Position numbers and translations under genes: made by a program
Assembly (NCBI RefSeq): GCF_002079055.1
Contig: NC_047488.1
Coordinates: 771,813-835,812 of the forward strand
Origin: Saccharomyces paradoxus
Lineage: Eukaryota > Ascomycota > Saccharomycetes > Saccharomycetales > Saccharomycetaceae
Length of the DNA stretch: 64,000 nt
Direction of reading: 5' to 3'
Notes under the pieces: model-generated
Told to the model about the DNA's origin: nothing
Database searches by the model: none
What the model saw: only the letters and a program-made list of their open reading frames with translations
Shown: positions 54,409 through 64,000 of the stretch, in pieces
Layout: every line of letters begins with the position of its first letter
Numbering within the stretch: position 1 is the stretch's first letter

Positions 54409-55623
54409 ATGTCAGAAGATCAAAAAAGTGAAAATTCGGTACCTTCTAAGGTTAATATGGTGAATCGCACCGATATACTGATTACCATCAAGTCATTGTC
54501 ATGGCTTGACTTGATGTTGCCATTTACTATAATTCTCTCCATAATCATTGCAGTAATAATTTCCGTCTATGTGCCTTCTTCCCGTCACACTTTTGACGCT
54601 GAAGGTCATCCCAATCTGATGGGAGTGTCCATTCCTTTGACTGTTGGTATGATTGTAATGATGATTCCCCCAATCTGTAAAGTTTCCTGGGAGTCTATTC
54701 ACAAGTACTTCTACAAGAGCTATGTAAGGAAGCAACTAGCCCTCTCGTTATTTTTGAATTGGGTCGTCGGTCCTTTGTTGATGACAGCATTGGCGTGGAT
54801 GGCGCTATTCGATTATAAGGAATACCGTCAAGGCATTATTATGATCGGAGTAGCTAGATGCATTGCCATGGTGCTGATTTGGAATCAGATTGCTGGAGGA
54901 GACAATGATCTCTGCGTCGTGCTTGTTATTACGAACTCGCTTTTACAGATGGTATTATATGCACCATTGCAGATATTTTACTGTTATGTTATTTCTCATG
55001 ACCACCTGAATACTTCAAATAGGGTATTATTCGAAGAGGTTGCAAAGTCCGTCGGAGTTTTTCTCGGCATACCACTGGGAATTGGCATTACCATACGCTT
55101 GGCAAGTCTTACCATAGTTGGTAAAAGTAATTATGAAAAGTACATTTTGAGATTTATTTCTCCATGGGCAACGATCGGATTTCATTACACTTTATTTGTT
55201 ATTTTTATTAGTAGAGGTTATCAATTTATCCACGAAATTGGTTCTGCAATATTGTGTTTTGTCCCATTGGTGCTTTACTTCTTTATTGCATGGTTTTCGA
55301 CCTTCGCATTAATGAGGTACTTATCAATATCTAGGAGTGATACACAAAGAGAATGTAGTTGTGACCAAGAACTACTTTTAAAGAGGGTCTGGGGAAGAAA
55401 GTCTTGTGAAGCTAGCTTTTCTATTACGATGACGCAATGCTTCACTATGGCTTCAAATAATTTTGAACTATCCCTGGCAATTGCTATTTCCTTATATGGT
55501 AACAATAGCAAGCAAGCAATAGCTGCAACATTTGGGCCGTTGCTAGAAGTTCCAATTTTATTAATTTTGGCAATAGTCGCGAGGATCCTCAAACCATATT
55601 ATATATGGAACAATAGAAATTAA
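54409..55623 (+). CDS. ARR3: arsenite/antimonite exporter Arr3 (Acr3)
   Basis: Plasma-membrane arsenite/proton antiporter of the BART superfamily that removes As(III) and Sb(III). It is 404 aa, the same as S. cerevisiae, with about ten membrane segments. Residues reported as important all fall at the known numbers: Cys90, Asn117, Trp130, Arg150, Trp158, Cys169, Asn176, Arg230, Tyr290, Asn351 and Glu353. The frame is intact, so the exporter should work. Last gene before the X element. Confidence 0.97.
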   Translation: MSEDQKSENSVPSKVNMVNRTDILITIKSLSWLDLMLPFTIILSIIIAVIISVYVPSSRHTFDAEGHPNLMGVSIPLTVGMIVMMIPPICKVSWESIHKYFYKSYVRKQLALSLFLNWVVGPLLMTALAWMALFDYKEYRQGIIMIGVARCIAMVLIWNQIAGGDNDLCVVLVITNSLLQMVLYAPLQIFYCYVISHDHLNTSNRVLFEEVAKSVGVFLGIPLGIGITIRLASLTIVGKSNYEKYILRFISPWATIGFHYTLFVIFISRGYQFIHEIGSAILCFVPLVLYFFIAWFSTFALMRYLSISRSDTQRECSCDQELLLKRVWGRKSCEASFSITMTQCFTMASNNFELSLAIAISLYGNNSKQAIAATFGPLLEVPILLILAIVARILKPYYIWNNRN

Positions 55624-56040
55624 CTGTTAACTCACCAAAGAATTACTTGCGCACCAATGAATGATGCCACTTATAACTCTATATTAATGCAAGTTCACCC
55701 TAAAAACAGATAAAATTGACAATTTTTTTTGAAGGACAACTGATTGATCTTAGTGATGGTTAGGATGAAAAAATGGGTTTGTTCAAGCCATCCCGCATCA
55801 TTCAAAAACTCCGCACAGTATTGAAGTTCAGTAAGAAGGGGCGTAATCTTTTTATTGCATTTTTGAAAGTCTAATGAACTCAAGTGGCAAACAGCGTTAT
55901 GTACATCACTTCTAAATACAATGTCTTTGAATTAGTAACTCGCTGAAAAATTATTATTGCGTATTGTATGTCATTCTTGAGATTTTCCTGCAAGATGAGT
56001 AATGCTTTAATCTCAAGTATTGCAAGCCCGATGGAATAGC
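55624..56040. other. ARR3-X element spacer
   Basis: About 400 bp with no recognisable gene. A 62-codon minus-strand frame (55695-55883) has no family resemblance. The centromere-proximal limit of the X element is not sharp and is set by eye. Confidence 0.4.
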
Positions 56041-56267
56041 ACATGGTGATGGTACGACAATGGCTTCATAGATCATTCGTATTATAATGGAATTCGTGAA
56101 TCTAGTGTCTAATTAAAATTAACGTGGTGAAATAGGACAGGGTAAGCTTATGTCATAGTACCTGCATAAGTATGTGTAGCTGCCATTTTATAATGCACGA
56201 AGTTGAAGTCATTAGGATGAAGAGGTGAAGTAAAGATATTATAGCATCTGCGTTAATGTGTGCATAT

Positions 56268-56278
56268 TTTTATGTTTA
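56268..56278 (+). promoter_or_regulatory. ARS consensus sequence in core X
   Basis: TTTTATGTTTA, an 11/11 match to WTTTAYRTTTW, inside the core X element, where an ORC site is expected. X-element origins usually fire late or stay dormant. Confidence 0.75.
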
Positions 56279-56487
56279 GGTGATTTTAGTGGTGATTATT
56301 TGGTGGTATTTATATGAGTACATATAAAAATGGGTAGTGGATATTTGTATGAAAACGTTATAAAGCATGAAGTTGAGAGTATTTATATGATAATTGAGGT
56401 TGTGTGATCAGTTATAGATATTAAAATGTGGATAACCGTGGGTGTTATGGGTAAATGGCACAGGGTATAAACCGCTGAGGCAAGTGC

Positions 56488-56500
56488 CGTGTATGGTGAT
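56488..56500 (-). promoter_or_regulatory. Abf1-type site in core X
   Basis: CGTGTATGGTGAT, the reverse complement of an exact RTCRYNNNNNACG match. It lies ~220 bp telomere-proximal of the ARS consensus, the normal arrangement in core X. Confidence 0.7.
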
Positions 56501-56520
56501 GTGGTGTTGTATATGGTACT

Positions 56521-57109
56521 GATCGAGTGAGAGATGGATGGCCTTGGTGTGTAGAGTATTATGGCGGGGTAAGTTGGGGGTGATGTGTTCTATAGCGTCC
56601 GTATGCATATGCGATATCGTTAAATAAATAAAAGGTGAGTATGGTAGATTTAGGTATGTGGTAGTGATAGTTGGAGGTGGTATTGTTTGGGGGATGTGAA
56701 AGGTATAGTGGAGAGGTTGATAGTGTGGCAGGGTAAGTTACTTCTTGTATTGTTTACGTTTGATTGTTTACATTAGATTTGTTTACGTTTGATCTGTTTA
56801 CATGTGGTATGTAGCGTTATAGTAAGTACCACACGGTAGATGGGGGAATGTAGATGGATGGTAGGGTAAGTGGTAGTGAGAGTTGGATATTAGATATTGG
56901 GAAGGGGGTAGATGGTGGTTGGGGAGCGGTGATGAATACTCGGATGATGGATGGTGGTTAGGAGTAGTGGAGTGGGAGAATGGGGCAGGGCATGGGGTGA
57001 TGAGGTAAGTGCCGTGGATTGTGATGTGGGAGAGGTAGGGTAAGAGGGGGGAAAAATGAGAAGAGACAGAGGAGGGTAAGATGGAGTGAGGGAAGGGATG
57101 GAGTGAAGG
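56521..57109 (+). repeat. X-associated subtelomeric repeats (STR region)
   Basis: G- and T-rich plus strand with repeated RGGGTAAG motifs (for example at 56573, 56730, 56864, 57041 and 57073) and related degenerate repeats, as in the STR-A to STR-D blocks of S. cerevisiae ends. STRs bind Tbf1 and can insulate from telomeric silencing. The long minus-strand frames (56890-57303) are low-complexity Thr/His/Pro translations of the repeats and not genes. Confidence 0.8.
56751..56801 (+). repeat. four evenly spaced TGTTTAC motifs
   Basis: TGTTTAC occurs at 56751, 56765, 56780 and 56795, spaced 14-15 bp. The heptamer is the forkhead (Fkh1/Fkh2) core, and two copies extend to TGTTTACGTTTG, a 9/11 ARS-consensus match. 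Sits in the STR region. Confidence 0.7.
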
Positions 57110-57139
57110 TTAGGGTTAGGGTTAGGGTTAGTGTTAGGG
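57110..57139 (+). repeat. TTAGGG repeats (Tbf1 sites) next to internal telomere tract
   Basis: Five hexamers: three TTAGGG, one TTAGTG and one more TTAGGG. These vertebrate-type units are the known Tbf1 binding sites of STR-A, at the X/telomere-repeat junction. Confidence 0.9.
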
Positions 57140-57141
57140 TA

Positions 57142-57247
57142 GTGTGGGTGTGGGTGTGGTGTGTGGGTGTGGTGTGGTGTGTGTGGGTGTGGTGTGTGTG
57201 TGGGTGTGGTGTGGGTGTGGTGTGTGGGTGTGGTGTGTGGGTGTGGT
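57142..57247 (+). repeat. internal TG1-3 telomere-type tract between X and Y'
   Basis: 106 bp of uninterrupted TG1-3 sequence, the usual spacer between X and Y' elements. It contains Rap1-type GGTGTGTGGGTG units. It is evidence that the Y' was joined to a former chromosome terminus. Confidence 0.93.
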
Positions 57248-57765
57248 ATATATATGTCACTGTATTGCATGCTGGATGGTGTTAGACAAGGCCGTAGGGA
57301 CATATAGCATCTAGGAAGTAACCTTGTACGAAAATAGGCATTATTTCCTGTTTAGGCGATTGTGACGCAGATTTTAGTCCAACGATCTAGCGTCAAGGAA
57401 TTTTTTTATAGTGGGACATTGCACCAAGGAAGTAATTTGATACGTCGTTGGTGAATGGGTCTGTTTTCTTATTCGGCGGGGTAATACATTTTTGGGGGAA
57501 GTTTGTCTGTCTGACGCGCCATATGTAGGTACGCCAAAAAGGGCTCCTCTACTTCGAAGCGCGAGGTCGTATACCTAATAAGGAAATGTAATTTATAACT
57601 TTTTATTATATTGGTCTTTTCGAGAGCGGAAGAAGTTGTAGGCTAAGCGCAGGCTAAGCGTAGGTCCATGTTTAAAGTATCCAAGAGAATATCCACGAAG
57701 CGGCTGAGCAACGAACAGAATCCTGGTTCTCCTCGACTAAGCAGATAGTTAAGATACTGTGCACC

Positions 57766-60700
57766 ATGGAAATTGAAAACGAAAGTACGTACCGAGTACT
57801 TTATTTTTGCAGGCCGGAAATCAAGGATGAATGAGACATCCTTCTGTTTTCTATGTTGTGCTTGAAGGGGACAGACAGTCCCTTATCTTAGTGAGATTTC
57901 TTATTAACTGAATTTTCTTTGCTGCTGCTAGAGATTCTGCATCTTCTCAATAGCTTAATTATTACATTCTTAGATGATGATAAGACGGAAACTGGACAAT
58001 CTTTTGTTTATATTGATGGATTTCTTGTCAAAAAGCATAACAATCAACATACTATTGTTAATTTCGAAACTTACAAAAATAAAATGAAAGTTTCCGATAG
58101 GCGTAAGTTTGAAAAAGCAAACTTTGACGAGTTTGAGTCGGCTCTAAATAACAAAAACGACTTGGTACATTGTCCCTCAATAACTTTATTTGAATCGATC
58201 CCCACGGAAGTGCGGTCATTCTACGAAGACGAAAAGTCTGGTCTAATCAAAGTGGTAAAATTCAGAACTGGTGCAATGGATAGGAAAAGGTCTTTTGAAA
58301 AAATAGTCATTTCCGTCATGGTCGGGAAAAATGTACAAAAGTTCCTGACGTTTGTTGAAGACGAACCAGATTTCCAGGGCGGACCAATCCCTTCAAAGTA
58401 TCTTATTCCCAAGAAAATCAACTTGATGGTCTACACGTTGTTTCAAGTGCATACTTTGAAATTCAATAGAAAGGATTACGATACCCTTTCTCTTTTTTAC
58501 CTCAACAGAGGATACTATAATGAGTTGAGTTTCCGTGTCCTGGAACGTTGTTACGAAACAGCAAGTGCCAGGCCGAACGACAGCTCTACGATGCGTACTT
58601 TCACCAACTTTGTTTCTGGCACACCTATTGTAAGGAATCTTCAGAAAAGCACCATAAGGAAATATGGATACAATTTGGCACCCTATATGTTTTTGTTACT
58701 ACACGTAGATGAGCTATCGATTTTTTCCGCATATCAAGCAAGTCTACCTGGTGAAAAGAAGGTCGACACAGAGCGGCTGAAGCGTGATCTATGCCCACGT
58801 AAACCCACTGAGATAAAATACTTTTCACAGATATGTAACGATATGATGAACAAAAAAGACCGATTGGGTGATATTTTGCATATTATCTTGCGAGCATGTG
58901 CGCTTAATTTTGGGGCAGGTCCCCGTGGTGGCGCTGGTGACGAAGAGGATCGATCTATTACGAATGAAGAACCCATTATTCCCTCTGTGGACGAGCATGG
59001 CTTGAAAGTATGTAAGTTGCGCAGTCCTAACACTCCACGAAGACTCAGAAAAACACTAGATGCCGTGAAAGCTTTATTGGTGTCGTCTTGTGCTTGTACC
59101 GCAAGGGATTTAGATATATTTGATGACAACAACGGCGTTGCAATGTGGAAATGGATCAAAATTCTGTACCACGAAGTAGCGCGGGAAACCACGCTGAAGG
59201 ACTCTTATAGAATAACTTTGGTACCTTCTTCTGATGGTATATCAGTATGTGGAAAACTTTTTAATCGCGAGTATGTCCGCGGCTTTTACTTTGCATGCAA
59301 GGCTCAGTTCGATAACCTTTGGGGAGAGTTGAACAACTGCTTTTATATGCCTACAGTGGTTGATATTGCCGGCCTCATTTTGCGTAATCGAGAAGTTTTG
59401 TTCAGAGAGCCAAAGCGAGGAATTGACGAGTATCTGGAAAACGATTCTTTTCTTCAAATGATACCTGTTAAATATCGTGAAATTGTGCTGCCCAAGTTGA
59501 GAAGAGATACTAACAAAATGACCGCGGCTCTTAAAAATAAAGTCACTGTTGCAATTGACGAGCTTACGGTGCCACTTATGTGGATGGTCCATTTTGCCGT
59601 AGGATACCCTTACCGTTATCCAGAGCTTCAGCTACTCGCTTTTGCCGGTCCTCAGCGCAACGTATACGTCGACGATACAACAAGACGCATCCAACTGTAC
59701 ACTGATTACAACAAGAACGGTTCATCGGAGCCTCGACTAAAGACGCTTGACGGACTCACTTCAGATTACGTGTTTTATTTTGTCACTGTGCTAAGGCAAA
59801 TGCAAATATGTGCGCTTGGTAACAGTTATGACGCTTTTAATCATGATCCTTGGATGGATGTGGTGGGATTTGAGGATCCAGATCAAGTAACAAATCGAGA
59901 CATTTCGAGGATAGTTTTGTATTCCTACATGTTTCTGAATACCGCGAAGGGCTGTCTGGTTGAATACGCAACTTTTCGGCAGTACATGAGGGAACTTCCG
60001 AAGAATGCACCTCAGAAGCTGAATTTTCGGGAGATGCGTCAGGGGTTGATTGCCCTAGGACGGCACTGCGTAGGTAGCAGATTTGAAACAGATTTGTACG
60101 AGTCGGCGACGAGTGAACTCATGGCCAATCATTCCGTTCAAACAGGGCGAAATATTTACGGTGTGGATTCCTTTTCGTTAACTAGTGTCAGTGGGACGAC
60201 CGCCACTTTATTGCAGGAACGAGCTTCCGAGCGCTGGATTCAATGGTTAGGCCTTGAAAGCGACTACCATTGTTCATTCTCTAGTACTCGGAATGCGGAA
60301 GACGTAGTGGCAGGTGAGGCGGCGAGTTCAGATCATCATCAAAAAATTTCAAGAGTAACGCGAAAAAGGCCCCGAGAGCCCAAGAGTACAAACGATATCC
60401 TCGTCGCAGGCCAGAAACTCTTTGGCAGCTCCTTTGAATTCAGGGACTTGCATCAGTTGCGCTTATGTCATGAAATATACATGGCAGACACACCCTCTGT
60501 GGCAGTACAGGCCCCACCGGGCTATGGTAAGACGGAGTTATTTCATCTCCCCTTGATAGCACTGGCGTCTAAGGGCGACGTGAAATATGTGTCGTTTCTG
60601 TTTGTACCGTACACAGTGTTGCTTGCTAATTGCATGATCAGGTTGGGCCGATGCGGTTGCTTGAATGTGGCCCCTGTAAGAAACTTTATTGAAGAAGGTT

Positions 60701-63495
60701 ACGATGGCGTTACTGATTTATACGTGGGGATCTACGATGATCTTGCTAGCACTAATTTCACAGACAGGATAGCTGCGTGGGAGAATATTGTTGAGTGCAC
60801 CTTTAGGACCAACAACGTAAAATTGGGTTATCTCATTGTAGATGAGTTTCACAACTTTGAAACGGAGGTCTACCGGCAGTCGCAATTTGGGGGCATAACT
60901 AACCTTGATTTTGACGCTTTTGAGAAAGCAATCTTTTTGAGCGGCACAGCCCCTGAGGCTGTAGCTGATGCTGCGTTGCAGCGTCTTGGGCTTACGGGAC
61001 TGGCCAAGAAATCGATGGACATCAACGAGCTCAAACGGTCGGAAGATCTCAGCAGAGGTCTATCCAGCTATCCAACACGGATGTTTAATCTAATCAAGGA
61101 GAAATCCGAGGTGCCTTTAGGGCATGTTCATAAAATTTGGAAGAAAGTGGAATCACAGCCCGAAGAAGCACTGAAGCTTCTTTTAGCCCTGTTTGAAATT
61201 GAACCAGAGTCGAAGGCCATTGTAGTTGCAAGCACAACCAACCAAGTGGAAGAATTGGCCTGCTCTTGGAGAAAGTATTTTAGGGTGGTATGGATACACG
61301 GGAAGCTGGGTGCTGCAGAAAAGGTGTCTCGCACAAAGGAGTTTGTCACTGACGGTAGCATGCGAGTTCTCATCGGAACGAAATTAGTGACTGAAGGAAT
61401 TGACATTAAGCAATTGATGATGGTGATCATGCTTGATAATAGACTTAATATTATTGAGCTCATTCAAGGCGTAGGGAGACTAAGAGATGGGGGCCTCTGT
61501 TATCTATTATCTAGAAAAAACAGTTGGGCGGCAAGGAATCGTAAGGGTGAATTACCACCAATTAAGGAAGGCTGTATAACCGAACAGGTACGCGAGTTCT
61601 ATGGACTTGAATCAAAGAAAGGAAAAAAGGGCCAGCATGTTGGATGCTGTGGCTCCAGGACAGACCTGTCTGCTGACACAGTGGAACTGATAGAAAGAAT
61701 GGACAGATTGGCTGAAAATCAGGCGACAGCTTCCATGTCGATCGTTGCGTTACCGTCTAGCTTCCAGGAGAGCAATAGCAGTGACAGGTACAGAAAGTAT
61801 TGCAGCAGTGATGAGGACAGCAACACGTGCATTCATGGTAGTACTAATGCCAGTACTAACGCCAGTACTAATGCGACTACCACTGCTAGTACCAACGCCA
61901 GGACTAATGCGACTACCAATGCTAGTACTAGTGCGACTACCAATGCCAGTACCAATGCGACTACCAACTCCAGCACTAATGCCAGTACCAATGCGACTAC
62001 CAACTCCAGCACTAATGCTACTACCACTGCCAGCACCAACGTCAGGACTAGTGCTACTACCACTGCCAGCATCAACGTCAGGACTAGTGCTACTACCACT
62101 GAAAGTACCAACTCCAGCACTAATGCGACTACCACTGCCAGCATCAACGTCAGGACTAATGCTACTACCACTGAAAGTACCAACTCCAGCACTAATGCTA
62201 CTACCACCGAAAGTACCAACTCCAACACTAGTGCTACTACCACTGCTAGCACCAACTCCAGCACTAATGCTACTACCACTGAAAGTACCAACGCTAGTGC
62301 CAAGGAGGACGCCAATAAAGATGGCAATGCTGAGGATAATAGATTCCATCCAGTCACCGACATTAACAAAGAGCCGTATAAGCGGAAAGGGAGTCAAATG
62401 GTTTTGCTAGAGAGAAAGAAACTGAAAGCACAATTTCCCAATACTTCCGAGAATATGAATGTCTTACAGTTTCTTGGATTTCGGTCTGACGAAATTAAAC
62501 ATCTTTTCCTCTATGGTATTGACATATACTTCTGCCCAGAGGGCGTATTCACACAATACGGATTATGCAAGGGCTGTCAAAAGATGTTCGAGCTCTGTGT
62601 CTGTTGGGCTGGCCAGAAAGTATCGTATCGGAGGATGGCTTGGGAAGCACTAGCTGTGGAGAGAATGCTGCGAAATGACGAGGAATACAAAGAATACTTG
62701 GAAGACATCGAGCCATATCATGGGGACCCTGTAGGATATTTGAAATATTTTAGCGTAAAAAGGAGAGAGATCTACTCTCAGATACAGAGAAATTATGCTT
62801 GGTACCTGGCCATTACTAGAAGAAGAGAAACAATTAGTGTATTGGATTCGACAAGAGGCAAGCAAGGGAGCCAAGTTTTCCGCATGTCTGGAAGGCAGAT
62901 CAAAGAGTTGTATTATAAAGTATGGAGCAACTTGCGTGAATCGAAGACAGAGGTACTGCAGTACTTTTTGAACTGGGACGAGAAAAAGTGCCAGGAAGAA
63001 TGGGAGGCAAAAGACGATACGGTCTTTGTGGAAGCGCTCGAGAAAGTTGGAGTTTTTCAGCGTTTGCGTTCCATGACGAGCGCTGGACTGCAGGGTCCGC
63101 AGTACGTCAAGCTGCAGTTTAGCAGGCATCATCGGCAGTTGAGGAGCAGATATGAATTAAGTCTAGGAATGCACTTGCGAGATCAGATTGCGCTGGGAGT
63201 TACCCCATCTAAAGTGCCGCATTGGACGGCATTCCTGTCGATGCTGATAGGGCTGTTCTACAATAAAATATTTCGGCAGAAACTGGAGTATCTTTTGGAG
63301 CAGATTTCGGAGGTGTGGTTGCTACCACATTGGGTTGATTTAGCAAACGTTGAAGTTCTCGCTGCAGATAACACGAGGGTACCGCTGTACATGCTGATGG
63401 TAGCGGTTCACAAAGAGCTGGATAGCGATGATGTTCCAGACGGTAGATTTGATATATTATTATGTAGAGATTCGAGCAGAGAAGTTGGAGAGTGA
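57766..63495 (+). CDS. Y'-encoded helicase (YRF1 family), spliced
   Basis: Subtelomeric DEAD/H-like helicase, induced in telomerase-deficient survivors. The predicted product is 1860 aa from exon 1 (57766-57784, MEIENE) joined to exon 2 (57932-63495), which restores the frame as [15 protein letters not shown]. The long frame otherwise begins only at a TTG (57919); the first ATG of exon 2 is 58084 ([10 protein letters not shown]). The helicase core is near residues 860-1190: Walker [10 protein letters not shown] (~874), DEFHNFE (motif II, ~975), SGTAPEA (III) and [10 protein letters not shown] (VI). A Ser/Thr/Asn repeat region (~1300-1465) and a Cys-containing segment ([13 protein letters not shown]) follow. 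Frame fully open. Close to S. cerevisiae YRF1 (1859 aa); copies differ by location, so no number is given. Confidence 0.92.
57785..57931 (+). other. predicted intron of the Y' helicase gene
   Basis: 147 nt. The 5' splice site is GTACGT (57785-57790), a branch-point-like TATTAAC is at 57902-57908 and the 3' site is TAG at 57929-57931, 24 nt after the branch A. The splice keeps the reading frame. Y' elements in S. cerevisiae are known to carry an intron of this size here. Both the donor and the branch sequence depart from GTATGT and TACTAAC, so splicing may be inefficient. Confidence 0.75.
61828..62306 (+). repeat. 36-bp minisatellite in the Y' helicase gene
   Basis: About thirteen imperfect 36-bp units (12 residues each) coding for Asn-Ala-Thr-Thr-Thr-Ala-Ser-Thr-Asn-type repeats, with variants carrying Val-Arg-Thr, Glu-Ser-Thr and Ser-Ser. 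This is the variable-copy Y' 36-bp repeat. Because units are multiples of three and free of stops, two antisense frames and one other sense frame are also open here. Confidence 0.9.
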
Positions 63496-63895
63496 AGGAA
63501 ATTGTTGTTACGAAAGTCACTGATTATGTATTGTGTAGTATAGTATATTGTAAGAAATTTTTTTTGTAGGGAATATGCGTTTTGATGTAGTATTTCACTG
63601 TTTTGATTTAGTGTTTGTTGCACGGCAGTAGCGAGAGACAAGTGCGAAAGAGTAGGATAAAAAGACAATCTATAAAAAGTAAACATAAAATAAAGGTAGT
63701 AAGTAGCCTTTGGTCGAACATCCGGGTAAGAGTCAATAGGGCTTGGAGGAGACGTACATGAGGGCTATTTAGGGCTATTTAGGGCTATGTATAAGTGCTG
63801 TAGGGCTAAAGAACAGGATTTCATTTTCATTTTTTTTAATTTCGGTCAGAAAGCCGGGTAAGGAGTGACAGCGAGAGTAAAGATAGATGTGAAAA
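63496..63895 (+). promoter_or_regulatory. distal Y' non-coding segment with Reb1- and Tbf1-type motifs (STAR-like)
   Basis: Between the helicase stop and the terminal telomere. It holds two CCGGGTAA Reb1-type sites (63722-63729, 63854-63861), three tandem AGGGCTATTT decamers (63761-63790) and a further TAGGGCTAA (63801). Tbf1 and Reb1 sites at Y' ends are described as anti-silencing (STAR) elements in S. cerevisiae, and this matches. Confidence 0.65.
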
Positions 63896-64000
63896 GTGTG
63901 TGTGGGTGTGTGGGTGTGTGGGTGTGTGGGTGTGGTGTGGGTGTGGGTGGGGTGTGGGGTGTGGTGTGTGGGTGTGTGGGTGTGGTGTGTGTGTGGGTTG
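63896..64000 (+). repeat. terminal telomere repeats (TG1-3)
   Basis: 105 bp of irregular TG1-3 sequence running to the last base, 5' to 3' toward the chromosome end as expected for a right telomere. The last six bases read GGGTTG, which departs from TG1-3 by one extra T and may be an assembly-end error. Confidence 0.95.

Larger units (their letters stand above)
56041..56520 (+). repeat. core X subtelomeric element
   Basis: Universal Saccharomyces chromosome-end element. The distal part closely resembles the core X that I remember, for example ATGGGTAAATGGCACAGGGT and CCGCTGAGGCAAGTGCCGTG (56449-56490). It holds a perfect ARS consensus and an Abf1-type site, the two hallmark sites of core X. 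The proximal boundary is approximate. Confidence 0.85.
57248..63895 (+). repeat. Y' element, long form
   Basis: A ~6.65-kb element between two telomere-type tracts, matching the long (6.7 kb) Y' class. It contains the intron-bearing helicase gene, a 36-bp minisatellite within that gene, and a distal non-coding part with Tbf1/Reb1-type motifs. A tandem 12-bp repeat (AGGCTAAGCGCA / AGGCTAAGCGTA) lies near 57642-57665. Confidence 0.93.

Noticed and set aside
56890-57250. TG- and TTAGGG-rich array as a CRISPR or novel repeat system
   Set aside because: No conserved repeat plus unique spacer structure; fully explained by yeast STR and telomere repeats.
56890-57303. 137-codon and 100-codon Thr/His/Pro-rich minus-strand frames
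   Set aside because: Pure translation of TG-rich and STR repeats; no start context or conserved domain.
63995-64000. GGGTTG at the terminus as a variant telomere repeat
   Set aside because: A single departure in the last bases of the sequence is most simply an assembly-end error.

Overview
The window is the right end of a chromosome from a budding yeast of the genus Saccharomyces. Gene order from RIF1 to COS matches the right arm of S. cerevisiae chromosome II: RIF1, PPS1, DPB3, PAF1, SAF1, DUG2, MRPL27, SSH1, YBR284W, YBR285W, APE3, YBR287W, APM3, SNF5, BSD2, CTP1, VBA2, SUL1, PCA1, PHO89, a MAL-type activator, PAU, COS. Many core proteins (Rif1, Pps1, Dpb3, Mrpl27, Pca1) differ from the S. 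cerevisiae versions I remember at scattered positions. I infer a close relative, most likely S. paradoxus, but this rests on memory and not on an alignment.

Layout: 1-42920 is ordinary chromosome-arm sequence with 20 intact or edge-cut genes on both strands. Their roles are telomere and replication control (Rif1, Dpb3), transcription and chromatin (Paf1, Snf5), protein turnover and peptide breakdown (Saf1, Dug2, Ape3), translocation and sorting (Ssh1, Apm3, Bsd2), and a run of transporters (Ctp1, Vba2, Sul1, Pca1, Pho89). 42921-50919 is subtelomeric: an orphan zinc-cluster activator, a shredded alpha-glucosidase relic where maltose genes would be expected, one PAU gene and a broken COS gene. 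A 334-bp solo Ty1/Ty2-type delta LTR (50920-51253) cuts the COS gene. Beyond it lies the arsenic-resistance cluster ARR1-ARR2-ARR3, which in the S. cerevisiae reference sits at the right end of chromosome XVI. Then come a core X element, X-associated repeats with vertebrate-type TTAGGG units, an internal TG1-3 tract, a full long Y' element with an intact helicase gene, and terminal telomere repeats to the last base.

The ARR genes form one working unit: Arr1 (sensor and activator), Arr2 (arsenate reductase) and Arr3 (arsenite exporter), with a perfect Arr1 palindrome between ARR2 and ARR3. PCA1 carries Gly where the S288C reference has the cadmium-sensitising Arg, so this end probably gives both cadmium and arsenic tolerance. 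VBA2 is longer than the S288C gene model and includes a complete first membrane segment.

I do not see an undescribed system. The most informative signals are structural: the LTR at the COS/ARR junction suggests an ectopic exchange of chromosome ends, the maltose locus is decayed, and there are a few unexplained motif arrays in the X region.
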